Shown: piece by piece, positions 1 to 13,229 of the stretch
How positions within the stretch are numbered: position 1 is the stretch's first letter
How the letters are laid out: each line of letters begins with the position of its first letter
Source of the DNA: Loxodes magnus
Lineage: Eukaryota; Ciliophora; Karyorelictea; Loxodida; Loxodidae
Length of the DNA stretch: 64,000 nucleotides
Assembly (NCBI GenBank): GCA_946699065.1
Contig: CAMPDV010000098.1
Location: 310,001-374,000, forward strand
Direction: 5' to 3'
Notes under the pieces: model-generated
The model's database searches: none
Told to the model about the DNA's origin: nothing
The model's input: the letters and a program-made list of their open reading frames with translations, nothing else
Program-made: the position numbers and the translations under genes

Positions 1-289
1 AACTTTTGTATTTTATGGCATTTCGACATTATTTTAGTTAGATATTGGAAATTCTGACTAGATAAAAATTTTTAAAGCTAAAACATAAAATGAATTGAAA
101 ATTATTGTATATTTGTGAGTGACAAATAAGGAAGCTAAGAATAATATAATCTAAATGATATAAAAAAGAAAGAAGGAAAGGAATAGAATAATATGAAGTT
201 TAACAGGTTACGATAATAATAGATATTTATAAAGGAAACTTACTGAAGATAAAGCAATATTTTCAATTTAATATTTCCATACTTAAAAA

Positions 290-811
290 ATGGTGGATGG
301 CTTCAGAAAGGGCTTCTATACCGCCTTCTAATTGTAGGAGAGGAAGCATGAAGATTTAATTCTTATTTCTACTTAGTCTTTAAAAAAGCAATCTTCTTAA
401 TAAACTTAAAACTAACTTCCCATAGCCCAGAAAAAAAGATAACTTAAAAGCCCTTCATCAAGTCGAGATTCTAAATAAGCGGAAAAACCTAGGAAATAAA
501 CTTAGAACATAATGCATCAAGAAATCGCGAAATTCATCAAAGAAAAAGTGTTTAGCTGAGAACATTTAGTTAAAGTGGTGCTAAACCTCCTGAAAGAGAT
601 GAAAAGACTAAAGAAGGACAATAAAACTTTGGAGGGATTTTATACAAGCAAGAAGTACTCGATTCAAGATTTATAAGATAAAGTTTAATTTATAGTATTA
701 AGATTAATTTAAATGAAAAATATTGTTTCCAATTATTCAAATTTCTTTAAATAAGATAAGTTTGAAATACATATAATAAATGGAGTATAAAATGAATAGG
801 CAATAAATTGA
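290..811 (+). CDS. coiled-coil family protein, possibly truncated
   Basis: The ATG at 290 opens a frame read with TAA/TAG as Gln that begins MVDGFRKGFYTAFQLQ. It has an in-frame TGA at 557 (Trp if coding continues) and a later TGA at 809-811. The base composition is clearly richer in G+C from 290 to about 665 than in the flanks. The stretch EHLVKVVLNLLKEMKRLKKD (about 560-625) matches the coiled-coil segments of the minus-strand loci at 4292-5658 and 32340-33330. The upstream EKPRKQT motif also recurs in the 4292-5658 protein. Compared with that protein, this copy lacks the central domain between these two motifs. The function is unknown. It could be a short paralogue or a decayed copy, and the true 3' end (557 or 809) is unresolved. 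Confidence 0.4.
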
Positions 812-1074
812 ATGTTTAATAATTAAATTGAATGAGTAAATATTTAATTATCTAGATTATAGTAGTAAAAATATTAAATTATTTTGTTAATTTAAAGTAC
901 TGCAGAGCTTTATACTTTTAAAATTTAAATTTGTTTCAAATAGCTAAAAACAAATAAGTTAATAATAGCTTTCATTAAATAATTGATTTAAGTTAGAGAC
1001 ATGTAATAAATCTGCATATAAAATAGATTTAAAAATAGAAGATTATAAATAATCCTTTCGTTTGTAAGTTAAAT

Positions 1075-1662
1075 ATGAAATTATTAAAATTATAATTTCC
1101 AAAGGGATTTACTAAAGAGGTTTTACAAATAGGAGATCCTCTTCTTCGTTAAACATGCCTTGCTGTTAAAAATGAAGATTTTAAATAGGATACCTTTTTA
1201 CAGAACTGTTCAGATTTAGTAGAAACACTAGAGAATTTTAGAAAAGAAAATGGTTTTGGTAGAGCAATTAGTGCTCCTTAAATAGGTTTTATGAAAAGAG
1301 TTATAGCGATTAATTTAGGAAAAGGTCCTTTTCTTCTGTTTAATCCTTTAATTACTTATCAGTCTGAAAAAACCTTTACTATGTTTGATGATTGTATGAG
1401 TTTTCCTTGACTTTTAATTCGTGTAATTAGAAACAATTCTATTTCTTTAGAATACTTTGATATTAATTGAAAAAAGATAGAATGAAATGACATAGGGAGA
1501 AGTGAAAGTGAACTATTATAACATGAAATAGATCATCTCAATGGAATTCTTGGAATAGATAGAGCATAAGGTAATAATGCAATAATTTCAAGAAAAACTT
1601 TCGAAAAAAATCCCCAAGAATTTCTCAAGTATGTTGATTATCACATTTAGCCAACAGTTTGA
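1075..1662 (+). CDS. peptide deformylase
   Basis: This 195-residue protein removes the formyl group from N-terminal formyl-methionine, so in a ciliate it most likely acts in mitochondria. All three family motifs are visible: GFGRAISAPQIG (motif 1, GxGxAAPQ), DDCMSF with the metal-ligand Cys (motif 2), and LLQHEIDHLNG (motif 3, HExxH). The Gln residues in APQ and LLQHE are encoded by TAA, and three Trp residues are encoded by TGA. Under the standard code the gene is shredded. I take the TGA at 1660 as the stop because the length then fits the family. The frame stays open to a TGA at 2002 if 1660 is read as Trp, but that tail looks non-coding. The short N-terminus leaves little room for a targeting peptide. 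Confidence 0.88.
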
Positions 1663-2042
1663 TAACTATTCTTTAAATTTATTATCTTAAGAAAATATCT
1701 ACTAAAATAAGTTTTCCTTCTAAGCTTATTAAACATTTGAAAAGCTTCAAGTATTTTCCTTTTATCTTTTAATATTTAGCCAAGTTCTAAATGTTTAAGT
1801 ATTCTCTTTCAAACTATTAATACATCTTTTTAATTAAAAACTATATAAGTTCTTTAAATTTTTGATTACACTATATTTATTTATAAAGCTATTCATTTGT
1901 CATAAAGTTATACTAAAAGCATTAAAAATTAGCAATATTCCTTATAAAATAGATAAGACTTTAGAGTTAATTTTTACATTTATATCTTTTATTTTTATAA
2001 ATGAGACTCAAATATTTTGACAATGGAAACAACTTAATTATA

Positions 2043-2957
2043 TCATATAACTTCTAAAATGTTTTTATCAGTTACTTGCAAAACTAACGAATTTTGATTC
2101 TAGAACACAAGGCAGTTTTCTAGAATAAGAACTTTTCCTTCATCTAAGATTTAATTTTCAAACTTTTCAGTACAAAGATAAGTAAAACTTGCAAAGCAAA
2201 CACCTGTAATATCTGTAACTATTCTGACAAAGTTATCTCTTGAGTTTTCGATTTACTCCATATTGAATATAAAAGGATTTAGATTCTCATTATCTCCAAA
2301 ATAGTCATTTGGTAGGATTTTAACTACTAAGATCTTTATTTAAGTTAATGGATATAACTTCTCAATACTTGAGTCTATGAAAGGAGCTTATTTTTTTAAA
2401 GCTTATAATATCTACTAAGAATCTGAAGATTATATTTCTATATTTATACTAAATCTTTTTAAAGCTTCTGCATAGCTTTGAGTCATTTCAAACGAAAAGT
2501 GCTTTTAAGGTTAGTATATTGCTTTTTCATCTTTCTCGTATAATTCTTAAAAATTAAAATCTTCTTATTCTTACTAACTATTTGATTTTAGTTGAGTAAG
2601 CATCTAGGAATTTTGCTCTGAATTATAGTTTTTTTCTTCTAAAATGTGCTCGGTTCAGTTTTGACTTTTATTCTAAATCTACTCTAAATCAGGGTATTTT
2701 TCTGGTTTAGAAATTTTTATCAACGAGTCGTTTTCTTTATTTTTGTTAGAACAATTCACAAATTCTAAATTGGTTTTAGTATCTCATAAGTTTTTCTAGT
2801 TTTAAGGAGGTTTACTTAATATATCCCTAGGATTTTAAAGTGGCTTAGTAATTTCAAATCCTTATGAGCAAAAATTAATAGTCTACTTTTTATTATTCTA
2901 TTATAAGTTATCAAAAGGATTAATTATCTCATTGCTCATAAAATCAAAACTAGTCAT
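2043..2957 (-). CDS. uncharacterised protein, possible OB-fold
   Basis: A 304-residue frame from the ATG at 2957 to the TGA at 2043 closes exactly in frame without introns and uses TGA as Trp twice. The N-terminal half is low-complexity and rich in Asn, Gln, Ser and Lys. The C-terminal third looks folded. It alternates hydrophobic strands (KLYPLTQIKILVVKILP, then RIVTDITGVCFASFTYLC, then ILDEGKVLILENCLV and LVLQVTDKN), which suggests a five-stranded barrel of the OB type seen in single-strand nucleic-acid-binding proteins. No diagnostic motif proves this. It converges on the deformylase gene tail to tail. Confidence is higher that it is a gene than what it does. Confidence 0.55.
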
Positions 2958-4291
2958 GGTATTGTGTTTTGTTTAATTTTATTTAACTTAGGAGCAAAAA
3001 GTAAATCCTTCTTGACTATTTGGGAGTTTTTTCTGATTTTGCTAAAGATTGTTTAGTCGCTATAATAATTTTGCCGCGTTATCCATTTAATATAATTAAA
3101 TATAGGATTTAAAATTAAAGTTTATTAGACTTAATTACATTAATAGACCAATCTTTCAAATTTACTAAAATTTATTAGTTTATATCTATTATAATTGCCT
3201 TCTATTTTATAACTCCTATCTTAGCTAAATAGAATATATATTTAAATAGTTGAATTGCTATATTTAATAATGAAAATATTAATTTGATCTAGTTATTTTA
3301 TAAAGAAATATCATTTCTAATTTATTTGCTTAAGTAATCTTCAAGTTGGAAAATTTTGATATGGCTTCTCTAATTTTAAATAAAGAGTTTGATAAAAAAT
3401 AATTTTTGCCTTTTTAAGCTTTATAGTAGAATCTTACTGAATTTCTCGAGTCTAAATAAACTATTAATTTTTAAAGCTTCCTCATATACTTGCTTACGAA
3501 TACATATTTTGTAATACTTTTATTAAATGATGTTTAAATTATTTACATAACATTCATTTAAATTACATGGGAGTAATAACTCTTTTGCTATGCTATGTTT
3601 CTAAGTATGCATGTGTTAATGTAAATATATAGTGGTCTGCATAATTTCTAAAATAAAGCATTTGATACTTATCTCCTCTTTCTTGATGAATCTTGTCTCA
3701 TGCATTCTTGCTATTCTTTATTTAAGCACCATTCTAAACACCTTAAAAAATATAATTCCTATTTATTGTATTTTTTTAAATAAGTGAGAGTGAGAGTATT
3801 TTATATATCAAAGATAAAGAAGAAGAGTAATAATTAAAAAAATATAATTAGTCCTATAAAGCTATAAAGAAAAATACAGAAACTGAAATAATCAAGTAAT
3901 AAAAAATTGAAAAAAGAATGATAAAAACTAAATTAAAATAACTGTGATTATATCATAACACTATAGCTAATAGTTTTATTATTGCTTATTCTATCTGATT
4001 ATTTTCATAAATTGGATTATATTTTGGTAATTGCTTATTCTTTTTTACTTTAAATTTTAATAATCGCTAAATAATTATTTTCAACTTCTGATTTTATCAA
4101 TTAATAACTATTTTTAGACCTGATCCTTGGAAACATTTGATGATTCTTTTATTACTGAATTAATAATTTTAATAATGATGTGCAAATTTGTTCTCTATAT
4201 AAATTTTATTCTGAAATATTATAATTTTTAACTCTGAAATTTATTTATAAATTATTTCTTTAATTTAAATTTTTTACATTAATAGTATATT
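2958..4291. other. intergenic AT-rich stretch
   Basis: No supported gene. A plus-strand frame from an ATG at 3361 to a TGA at 3919 (186 codons) is open, but frames of this length are expected by chance when only TGA stops. The slightly GC-richer stretch at 3000-3090 lies just upstream of the minus gene that starts at 2957 and could hold its promoter. Confidence 0.3.
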
Positions 4292-5658
4292 TCAATCGTT
4301 AAATAAATCAACATTTTGTTTTATATTTTCTTTAGATTTATAATAATATTATTTTAAAGGATGATTAAATATAAAAGTTTGCGTATTTTCTAGGATTTTC
4401 AGTTCGTTTCTGAGCGCTATTGTTTTCTGTAATAGGACTATCTTCTCTTCACTTCATATTTCTCTTTTGTTCTAATTCAGGATATGATTTTCAAGTTTTC
4501 TTGTAAATAATGTCTGGCAAATAGAACAGTTTTTATAATATAATAGTATTTTATTTTCTAATAGATAAATCTTCTACTTTTTCTAGAAGACGTTAATACT
4601 TTCGACAAAAAATCTTTTGCACCTCATTAGTATTTATTTTTCTAATCTGACTCTTTATTTTTTATATATTGGGACCGTGATTTACTATATTTCTATTTTA
4701 TCTTATATGCTCATTGAGTTGTTTCTTTAATCTTTTTATTCGATTTAATTTTACATCTTTTATTAGATTTCTTCTATTCTTCCTGCTTTGCTTCTGTTAC
4801 TAGCTTTAAGATTGATTACGTTATATAGCAACATATTTCAAAAGGCATTTGATTCTCTCTTCTAAGACATGAATCTTGATTATATTTATTCTAAGAGTTC
4901 TACTTTTTCCATTAGCATTTTATTATCTTACTTTAACTTCTTGACCTCTTCTTGGAGATCAAGCCTCATTTTAATCAGCTAATCATTAAATTAAATCAAA
5001 TTTAAAAAGCTTAAATTTGCTTAAAAGCAGAACAATGAAGGCTTGTCCACGCCAGAATTTACCATACATTGCTTAATCACAATCAGCTCTATCGCAGGTT
5101 TGATCTTCACCGCCTTATCCCATGAACTGCCAAGTCCAGTAGTACTCTGTAATTTAATATAATCGAGCTTGAATTAAGCTCCGATTGTCTTTATCGAAGC
5201 CTACTCCGATAGAAAAATTTAATACTTCACTTCAGGGAAGGTGTTCAAACGATTAGCCTGCAAACCTGTATTTTGAAGAACTTTTGATTTCCGTCAGCTT
5301 CACATTTAATTATCTAAGTTAATCATAACTTATTTTTGCTCAGTGATGAAATCAGAGATTTCAGAACATAAGATATTTTTGTCTATTTTCTAGGTTTCTC
5401 TTCTTTATTAGGAGTCTTAATTTAGTAGGTAACTTTCTTCATTACTTTTTTTTTGTATTATAGATTATAGGGCGATACTTATTCTTATTTTTTAGGAGCG
5501 GAAAAAGCCTCCATATTCCTTCTATCTTTTTCATACCCTTTAGATTTCCAATGTTTTATCTAATATCTATTTTACGGATTTCTATTATTCAAAAATTCCT
5601 TAAAATCCACTGAAAGATAGACTAACTTATTTTTCTTTTCTTTTTTTAAAACATTCAT
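4292..5658 (-). CDS. coiled-coil protein with Cys-x2-Cys motif, two 16-nt introns
   Basis: From the ATG at 5658 to the TGA at 4292, removal of two 16-nt GT-AG introns (5314-5329 and 5266-5281) leaves 445 codons exactly in frame. The splices also remove TGA-dense frame changes, which supports them. The N-terminal part is basic. The middle reads LQANRLNTFPEVKYQIFLSE and ends in VNSGVDKPSLFCF. Next comes a heptad-rich segment (LIKMRLDLQEEVKKLKQDNK), and finally a CSICQTLF...ENH element that may bind zinc. Coding-like sequence continues upstream to about 5790, so the start may lie further out. Parts are shared with the loci at 290-811 and 32340-33330, so it belongs to a repeated family, possibly a domesticated or mobile ORF1-like gene. 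The function is unknown. Confidence 0.65.
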
Positions 5659-6832
5659 ATTTTTAGTATTATCTATTTTTAGATCTACTTCTAATTCATT
5701 CTGATAATATTTCAATAATTGGAATGCTTGTAATAAAAAACCTAAAACAAACTTTTATTTAGTAACTTAATGAGATCTAAAAGTACTAGAACTAAGGATA
5801 TAGCAATAAATAATTAATTTAAGATAAAAGCAGTTTAATTACATTTAGAGATGTAGAAGTCTCCATCTTCAAGCCCCTAAATAAATTGAAATTGCTCTAG
5901 ATTTCATAAAGGTAAATAAATAGAAAGATATATTTTAAATGTTTCAAATAAAGCTAAAGCTTTAATACTAATTAAGGACTTATTTTACAATCTTAGGTAT
6001 CTCTCTTAGGTTCTTATAGAACTTCTTTTATAGTTAATTTCCAAAAATAATCATCAATTTAACTTAATAAAATTTAAGCTTTATTATTCTAATCTACAGC
6101 AATCAAATAAATTACTTTTCCTACTTTAGCTCATCACAGAAATATTATAAATGATTGATATTTACTTATAAAAAGTATAGATAGATATAAAGCTTAATTT
6201 ATTAATCTAGCTAAACATAAAGCAAATATATAAGATACGCAATATTAGATAAAAAACTAAGATTTCCTTTATAAAGAAAAGAGTTAATGCAGGATTAAGT
6301 GATTAATAATAAACTATCTAAATACTTAATCTAGGTTTAGATAATAGTTATATGCACTTTGCTTAGAAGGTATCATTAGAGTATTATAGAATGCGATTTA
6401 TAAAAATGTTTTAAATAACTATTCTAAAAGACCAAAATAGAAAGCTAGAGATATAATATCTTACTCAACCATTAAGAAGTAGAATAAAGAATATAATAAA
6501 GTTTAAAAAGCAATCAATTAGCTAAATATAATAATAAGAATAAGCATTCTAAGTAAGATTATAAACTAGCCTTAAGATACAATTAATCTATTTATATTCA
6601 TTACACTTTAAAATATATACGTATAACTTGCAAAAAGTAATTAATTAAAGCTTAAGTAAATTTTAATGCTATTAATCAAGCAATAACTTAATAGTTATTG
6701 TGGATGAACTCTAAATTAAATAGATATTCTATTAGTTTTATAATAATTAAGTATTATATAGAAATAAATTAGTATATTAAGCTATTAAGTAGTTATTATA
6801 TGAAAAGTACTAAAGATTATTAGAATCATAAT
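5659..6832. other. AT-rich region without supported gene
   Basis: Very AT-rich with many TAA/TAG triplets. Coding-like sequence from the 4292-5658 gene may extend to about 5790. I saw nothing else that I can support. Confidence 0.3.
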
Positions 6833-8100
6833 TCAAGGTTATTATTATTATTTTAATAATATAACAGACTTAAAGGAAACACTAAATTAAGATAATTTCC
6901 ATTGTATTTTAACTTGAAACAAAGTGAATATTACATAATTAAGAAGCAACACTACTAGTAGTTTTGTAAGGAAAAGTAGAAAAGACGCATTTTTCCAATT
7001 TTTTATCAGATGTTTTATTTATCTGGCTCCTACTTAAGAGAATTTATTTTCTTTCTTACTTTTATTTGATTAAATTTTATCTGCTACTACAATTTCTTAG
7101 CTTATGCTTTCTTAAATTCTCTATAGTTCAGCTGTTTTTGCTTTTTATACTTTACTATTTTATATTTTATTTCTTCAAACTATTTAGCCTTACTTTGAAA
7201 AACTCAGGGAGGAAGCCAATGTGCATTAAGTCTTTTCCTACTAACTCTCGCCAAAAGAAAATGCACTCAATTCTGACTCTGTATTTATGCTTTAGCTAGT
7301 AGCATTCTAACTGAATTTCTCAATCAATGTCTTTTATTTTTCTAAACCATTTAAAGTTATAAAATCTTATGTCGATTTCCGTCTAATATAAAGGCTGCTT
7401 TTGTTTATATTTATTTTAGGTAACCTAATTTAAATGTATTTTTCTCTTTCTAATCTCTCATTTATGCTAATATTTTGATTCCTGTGCTTAATTATAATAT
7501 CTTTTGAAACCTCCATTACGACATTATACTTAGAACATAATTCAAACGATAAATCGTTTATTTTCTACTCAGATATAACTTTTTTCAATGGAGGATTCTT
7601 TTATTCTTTAGGTTTTTCTTGGTATTTCAATTCGAACAAAAAAGGAGCAGGAGCTTCTTCGTAAATGCTTTCAACGAACTTCATTAGAGTTTCAATATCA
7701 TTCTCCTAAAGTTAAAAATTACACTGACAAATTTAAATTAATAATGAGCTAAATTATCCAGTTTGCTCTTAATCTCCTAAGTTAGTTCTTAGATAAGTTC
7801 TAGCTTACATTATTTCTATTAATAATTAAACTTACAAACTTAGTCTTGAGCAGATAAGACATATAGTTTAAGCCATGGCTTTTCAGCTGATAGTAAATCT
7901 GCATTGCTAGTTAATTAGTCAACTATATTTCTACCTTTTTATCGGCTTAATAAAACTTTCTTATTATTATCCTTTGTATAAGTAATATCATTTCACTCTT
8001 TACTGCAAGATCGAAATATCTACTAGTGTCTCGCTTTTTCAATGCTTGCCTTATTTAATGATTCAATATGAAGCCTTCTTGGTTCTCTTGGTTTTTCATT
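6833..8100 (-). CDS. tail-anchored coiled-coil protein
   Basis: Two exons are joined by a 17-nt intron at 7706-7722. Exon 2 (7705-6833) is 291 codons exactly, and exon 1 is in phase back to at least 8100. The start is not resolved. A signal-like ATG frame begins at 8164 but would need another splice. The protein is Lys/Glu/Gln-rich with helical stretches (KLELIQELTQEIKSKLDNLA and NDIETLMKFVESIYEEAPAP). One hydrophobic segment near the C-terminus (FLLFLTKLLVVLLLNYVIF) suggests a tail anchor in an internal membrane. The TGA at 7175-7177 must be Trp, because the membrane segment lies beyond it in the same frame. I do not recognise the family. Confidence 0.6.
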
Positions 8101-8676
8101 TTTTAATGGAATGGCTAATCAATAATAATGGAATTAAGGAAATTAAACTAAACCATTTAAACATAAAAATCAGTTCCCTAAGTTTAGGCCTTGATTACAT
8201 TAATTAAATTTCCTTTAATTTATAACAATTTTAAGTTAATTTTAAAGCTATTATTTCTATGGAATAGCTCTAAAGTATCTTCATATTTTTCTAATTTAGA
8301 AGTATATTATTACCTGATTGAATAAATTATATCCTTTTCTTTTTTTCTTAGATACGAGTATATATTTACCTTATTAATATTGTATATCTCCCTTATAGCA
8401 ATTTCCCTCTCACTCCTTCATTATGATAATTAATATTCCCATTTCCGAAAATCTTGAGACTGACTTTAAAACATACATTAAATAATTATTTATTGCATTT
8501 ATACATTGAAATCTCGATTAAAAGAGGCTTAAATCATATTTATTTATTTTATGGTATGCATAACTAAAGTTTTGCAATGAAATGAGTTAATAAAATAGCT
8601 TGCTTACTATAAGACTAATTTAACTGCAATAAATTTTAGTTTTATACTATAAAATTGTATTATTCACTAAGGCTGT

Positions 8677-9975
8677 ATGTTTAGACTCATTTAATATTAT
8701 GTTTATTAAGATATTAACTTTAAATTTAGCTGATATAGATCGTACCTTTTAGTAGAAGATAATGATATTAATTAAGTAGTATTTACTCATTATGAGGCAT
8801 TAAATACTCTAACTTTAGGTATAAGGTAAATACTTTTTTTATTTAATGATGCTTATTTGGTGATTACTAGGAAAAGTAGAAAAATTGTTTAATTCTAGAA
8901 CTAATAGTTATGTAATCTAAGGGAGTTTCATGGTTCTATAAAAGTACTTAAAGGGTTTTATCTATATTTTTTAAGGCTCAAAAGATGAATTTTAGGATGA
9001 TTTAAATTTATTATTTTTGTTATGATTCCTGCCAATATATTATATAGTAAACTATTATCATTTAATTACTTTTAATTTACTATGAGTTAGTGTTGCTTGC
9101 TAACTCCATAAAATTTTATCTAAATCTAAGATTAGAAAGGAAATATTGATATTTACTATTTTTAGAAAACTGCTGTTATTAGTGATTTATGGTGTTTTAC
9201 AAATTCTTATTTTAAGTTTGATAAAATAGAAAATTGATTTAGATTGTTTGAATATCAAGTCTATAATCGTATCTAATACCTTAAAAGTGTTATATTTGCT
9301 TTATTTAGTAAGTTTAAGGATAATAACTATGATTAATTTTCAGTTAATATTCTCTTTATTTACTTTTTTAAGTGTTAACTGCTATTTCCTTTATACTCAG
9401 CTTATCTTTAGAACCTAAATAATTATATATGTAACTAAATATTTCTTAAGCACTTTTATCTTTATAGCTATTATCTTTTATTTGCGATCTCTAAGTTAGC
9501 ACTTTCACTTTAAATATTTCATCACAAATACTAAAATTTTGAAACATACGCCTTAGTATCTTTTCTAGTATTTCTTTCTCTAAGTTTAAGTATGAAATAG
9601 AAATAAAAGTAAGAGTATATTATTATTTTTCTAAATATTGTAAAAAGTAGAAAAAAGCTTCATTTGTGCTACATTTTTCCAATAGAAATTACCCTACTTA
9701 ACTATACTAAAATTACTTTAACCTAATTTTAGTTTTTCAAGATAATTGTTATAAAAGGCTAAAGGCTTAATTATTATCGTTCCATTTAGCAATTAGTTTT
9801 ATACATACATCTTAAATAATCAATTATATTGAAAAAATATGAAAGGGAAATAAGAGTTAAACCTGTAGTAGAATAAAGATCCAATGTATATAAAGTAGTT
9901 AATCATACTGGTTCTTTATTTGTAATAGGAGTATTTTATAATTATTGGTAGAAGAGTTTTATACACTAATAATGA
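8677..9975 (+). CDS. weak candidate ORF, AT-rich
   Basis: A frame from the ATG at 8677 to the TGA at 9973 (432 codons) contains four TGA codons near its start that would be Trp. Parts such as LFLFNDAYLVITRKSRKIVQ have the alternating pattern of beta-propeller repeats, but no family motif is firm. In DNA this AT-rich, frames of similar length arise by chance when only TGA terminates, so this could equally be non-coding or a decayed gene. Confidence 0.25.
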
Positions 9976-12833
9976 ATTAAATAGAAGCTATAAGCTACTT
10001 TATTCTATTTTACTTTATAACACTACAAAATATTAATCATTTAATATCTCTATACATTTCTAGTGATAAGCTAGTTTTATAGACATCTATCAATCTATCA
10101 AAAGTATAAGGGAATAAATATTTAAATTTAGTGATTTAAATTAAATTAAGATTAGAATAAAGTATAAAGTTGGCATTCTTCTAGCGCTCACTTCAAAATC
10201 TATTATTAAGAAAAAACTTTTATTGCTGATGCTTTTAGTCCTATATATTTGATTGTGCAATTTAATTTATTATAAAAATAAAATAAAGGTATTTGCTCAT
10301 CTCTTATATACTTATTGAGCTAATTAAAATAAGAAATATAAGCATAGATAAATCTAAATTTTAACGTAAATTTTCTTTATAATTCATATTTTATATTTTA
10401 GTAACTAAGCTCTACTTATTTAAATCCTTATTATTACGAACTCAAAATTGAAATTTTACTAATAGAGGTAAGATTCTAAAATTTAAATGATTATCATTTA
10501 TCTAACCTTTTTATATGTATTTTTCATTTTAAATATTAGTTATTCTTCTACTTGGATTTATTTTAGATTAGATATTCATTAAATATTAGATAATAATTTT
10601 AGTTGCTTATATAAAAATAGATAATAGTATTTTTTATCAAGCATCTCTCTTTTATGACTAACTTATAAAGCTTTCTTCTTTCTTTAAAGCTTTATTATTT
10701 TATGTTATCTCTTTAGTTATTATTCCTTTATATTAATATCCTAATTATTTTAAAATTGATAGAGCAAAATTTTAAATTTGATTGAAATTATCCTTCCTGA
10801 TATTTATCTATAATGATAATTTACTTTACTTTGCCAGACTTGAAATAAGTTTCTTATTTATTTTAAAATTTGTGGCTTTATTATTAAAAAGTCACTGTCC
10901 TGCTAATTTCATAGAAAGTATTTAAAGGTCTTTTAATTTATTAAGCAAGTAGTTTATTAATGAATTAAATAAGTTTAGATATGTCTATAAACAGAAAGAT
11001 TTTTCATTTAGCAATCTTTTAGCTTTTTATTTCTTTTCCTGTATGATCTTTAAACCTTTAATTTTCTACAATATTTTAATACTAAAACCTCATTTCCTAA
11101 CTCCTAAATTATACTATGCCCTATTTATTTTCTCTATCCTTTTTGATTTTAAAGTTATAAATACTTAGTCATAATATAATCCTAATATAACTAAAGTGTT
11201 TGCTAATTATAAGCAATTTGTTTGAATTACATCAAAGTAACTTCCTTACTAATTAGTATTTTTCTTTGCTTATAAAAGTAAAGCTAGGGCTATTTCTAGT
11301 CTTTATCTTTAGTTTATAAAGTTAGCTTTATTTCTTTCTTAGTATTATTCTATCTTATCTGCTTTATATATTTATTAGTCATTTTTTACATAGTTATGTA
11401 AACTAATAATCTAAGACCTGTATTCTTAAGAAGTAGTTAGATTTAAAAAGTATCTTTAATAGCTTTACTAGGTTAAATGGTTATAGATAGCTGTTTAAAC
11501 TAGAGTATTATGTAATTAATTTAAACTAGGAAAAAGTGAGGTAATAATAGTAATCTACTTATATAAGGAATTTTATAAGCTTCAAATGCTACCAACTTTA
11601 ATCTTAGTAGTTATCAAAAAGTTAAAGATATTAAATTAATGTAATTAAATAGTTAAATAGTTATATATCTAGTAAGCGCTTCAATTTTAACCTTCTACTA
11701 AATAAGAAGAAGAGAAGTTTAACCTAGTAATAAAAGTATACAGTTACTATCTTTATATTTAAATCTCATTTTCTATTTCGTTTTTCGTATTGCTAGCTCT
11801 AAAATAAAACACTTAGTAGTACTAGAAAATTAAAGCTAAGGCAAGCGTTGGTTATTTAAAGTTTGAATCACTTTACTATTTAAAACACTAGAAAATGCTT
11901 TAACCTATATTTAGGCTAGTTATTCCAAATTTTAAATTAAAGACTTTCAAGTTTAGTATTTTGCTAATAAGAACAAATTCTAACTACTACGCTTAATCTA
12001 TTATTTATTGTATAAAACCCTTTAGAAACATTTGGAGATTTAGTTGCAGCTTTGCTTTGATAATAAATTTAGCTTAGCTTTCTAATTAAATCTTAGCTTA
12101 TACTTTCTAGCTTAAAACTTTTTAAAATAGATCCTATTTATTATACCCAAAGGAATATATTAAGCTTCTCTTCTAGATAAACTTTCATTTTTTTCCTCTT
12201 TAGTTTTACTTAATCCAAGCAATTTTTCCCAACTAATGAAATATTTGATTGACTAATACATTTTTTTAGAATGTGAAAGGTAAAAAAACTTAAAATAAAC
12301 TTTTTAAATTTCAATTAAATAAATAAGAAGCAACTACATTAGAAGCTATTTAACCAAATATAGCATCTAGACTTATTATTTTACAGCAAAGTAGATATTT
12401 ATGCATCATCGTGATTGCTCAATTTTAGTCATAATATGATTATTATTTCTTTAATTTTGAAATAATATAAAATAAATATAAGGTAAATAAGCTAAAATAG
12501 AGCTTTTTATCTTAAATTTATATGCAGTGCGAGATAAATTTCTAAGCTATATTTAGATTATTTATAATTTTAGGGTTGTTAGTAGTTTAAATGCTTTACA
12601 TTATAGTTTCATTAATTAATCGTATTTTCGAAATAACTATAATTAAGGTTATCAAGTAGATAAATGTTAAAATAAATTCACTATAGAAATCTTTATTATA
12701 CTGATGCTCTAAGAGTAAGTATATAAAAGACTAAGAAGAAAATAATGCTAAACAGTAAAAGTAAATAGGAAAGAGTTAATAAAGGAACTGATGATTTTAA
12801 TTTATTTAGATTTAAATTGAAAATCATTTTAAA
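9976..12833. other. long AT-rich gene-poor region
   Basis: About 2.9 kb of A+T-rich sequence dominated by short TTA/TAA/CTA/TAT words. I could not distinguish any reading frame from chance on either strand. There is no obvious repeat unit, tRNA or structured element. Confidence 0.4.
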
Positions 12834-13229
12834 ATGTCACACCATAACCTCGAGTTGCAACTTAAAGTTAGAGAAAAACTCAAGGCAGGAGAAGATCCTA
12901 AAGAATTGGTTTTAAATCACTGCAAGCCACATTGCACTGCCCTTAAAGATAAAGTTACAACCTGTGAAGCAGCTTTAAAAGTTTTAGCTGGAAGAATCCC
13001 TGAAGCTAGTTGCATGAGTAGGTATTTAAGGTGGGTTGAATGTGTTGAAAACTGCACTCAACCAGTAATTTTTGAGGAGTTGAAAGGAGCGAACATGAGG
13101 TTCCCTGTTGATCCAGTAATTGATACTCTCTGGGCTACAAGATGGTTCTTTGCTCCTTTATATCCTTTTGTAAGATTGGCAATCGCACTTAAAAGGATTA
13201 ATATTATTGAAGGTTCGCCAGTTGAGTGA
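12834..13229 (+). CDS. twin CX9C protein, complex III hinge-like (QCR6/UQCRH type)
   Basis: A 131-residue protein with the cysteine pattern C-x3-C-x9-C...C-x9-C-x3-C: HCKPHCTALKDKVTTC, then SCMSRYLRWVECVENC. Two CX9C arms on antiparallel helices are typical of intermembrane-space proteins oxidised by the Mia40 pathway. The arrangement best resembles the hinge subunit of the cytochrome bc1 complex, though a CHCHD-type assembly factor is also possible. A C-terminal extension with WATRWFFAPLYPFVRLAIAL looks like an amphipathic or membrane-contacting helix not found in the short animal proteins. The gene uses only CAA for Gln and TGG for Trp, so it is intact even under the standard code. This suggests strong expression or codon selection. 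Confidence 0.8.
   Translation: MSHHNLELQLKVREKLKAGEDPKELVLNHCKPHCTALKDKVTTCEAALKVLAGRIPEASCMSRYLRWVECVENCTQPVIFEELKGANMRFPVDPVIDTLWATRWFFAPLYPFVRLAIALKRINIIEGSPVE

Noticed and set aside
4950..5330. Alternative minus frame reading TEYYWTWQFMGQGGEDQT
   Set aside because: Attractive composition, but the frame adopted continues for hundreds of codons into the family coiled coil and closes exactly after two 16-nt introns.
7066..7299. 77-codon standard-code ORF
   Set aside because: It is antisense to the tail-anchored coiled-coil gene.
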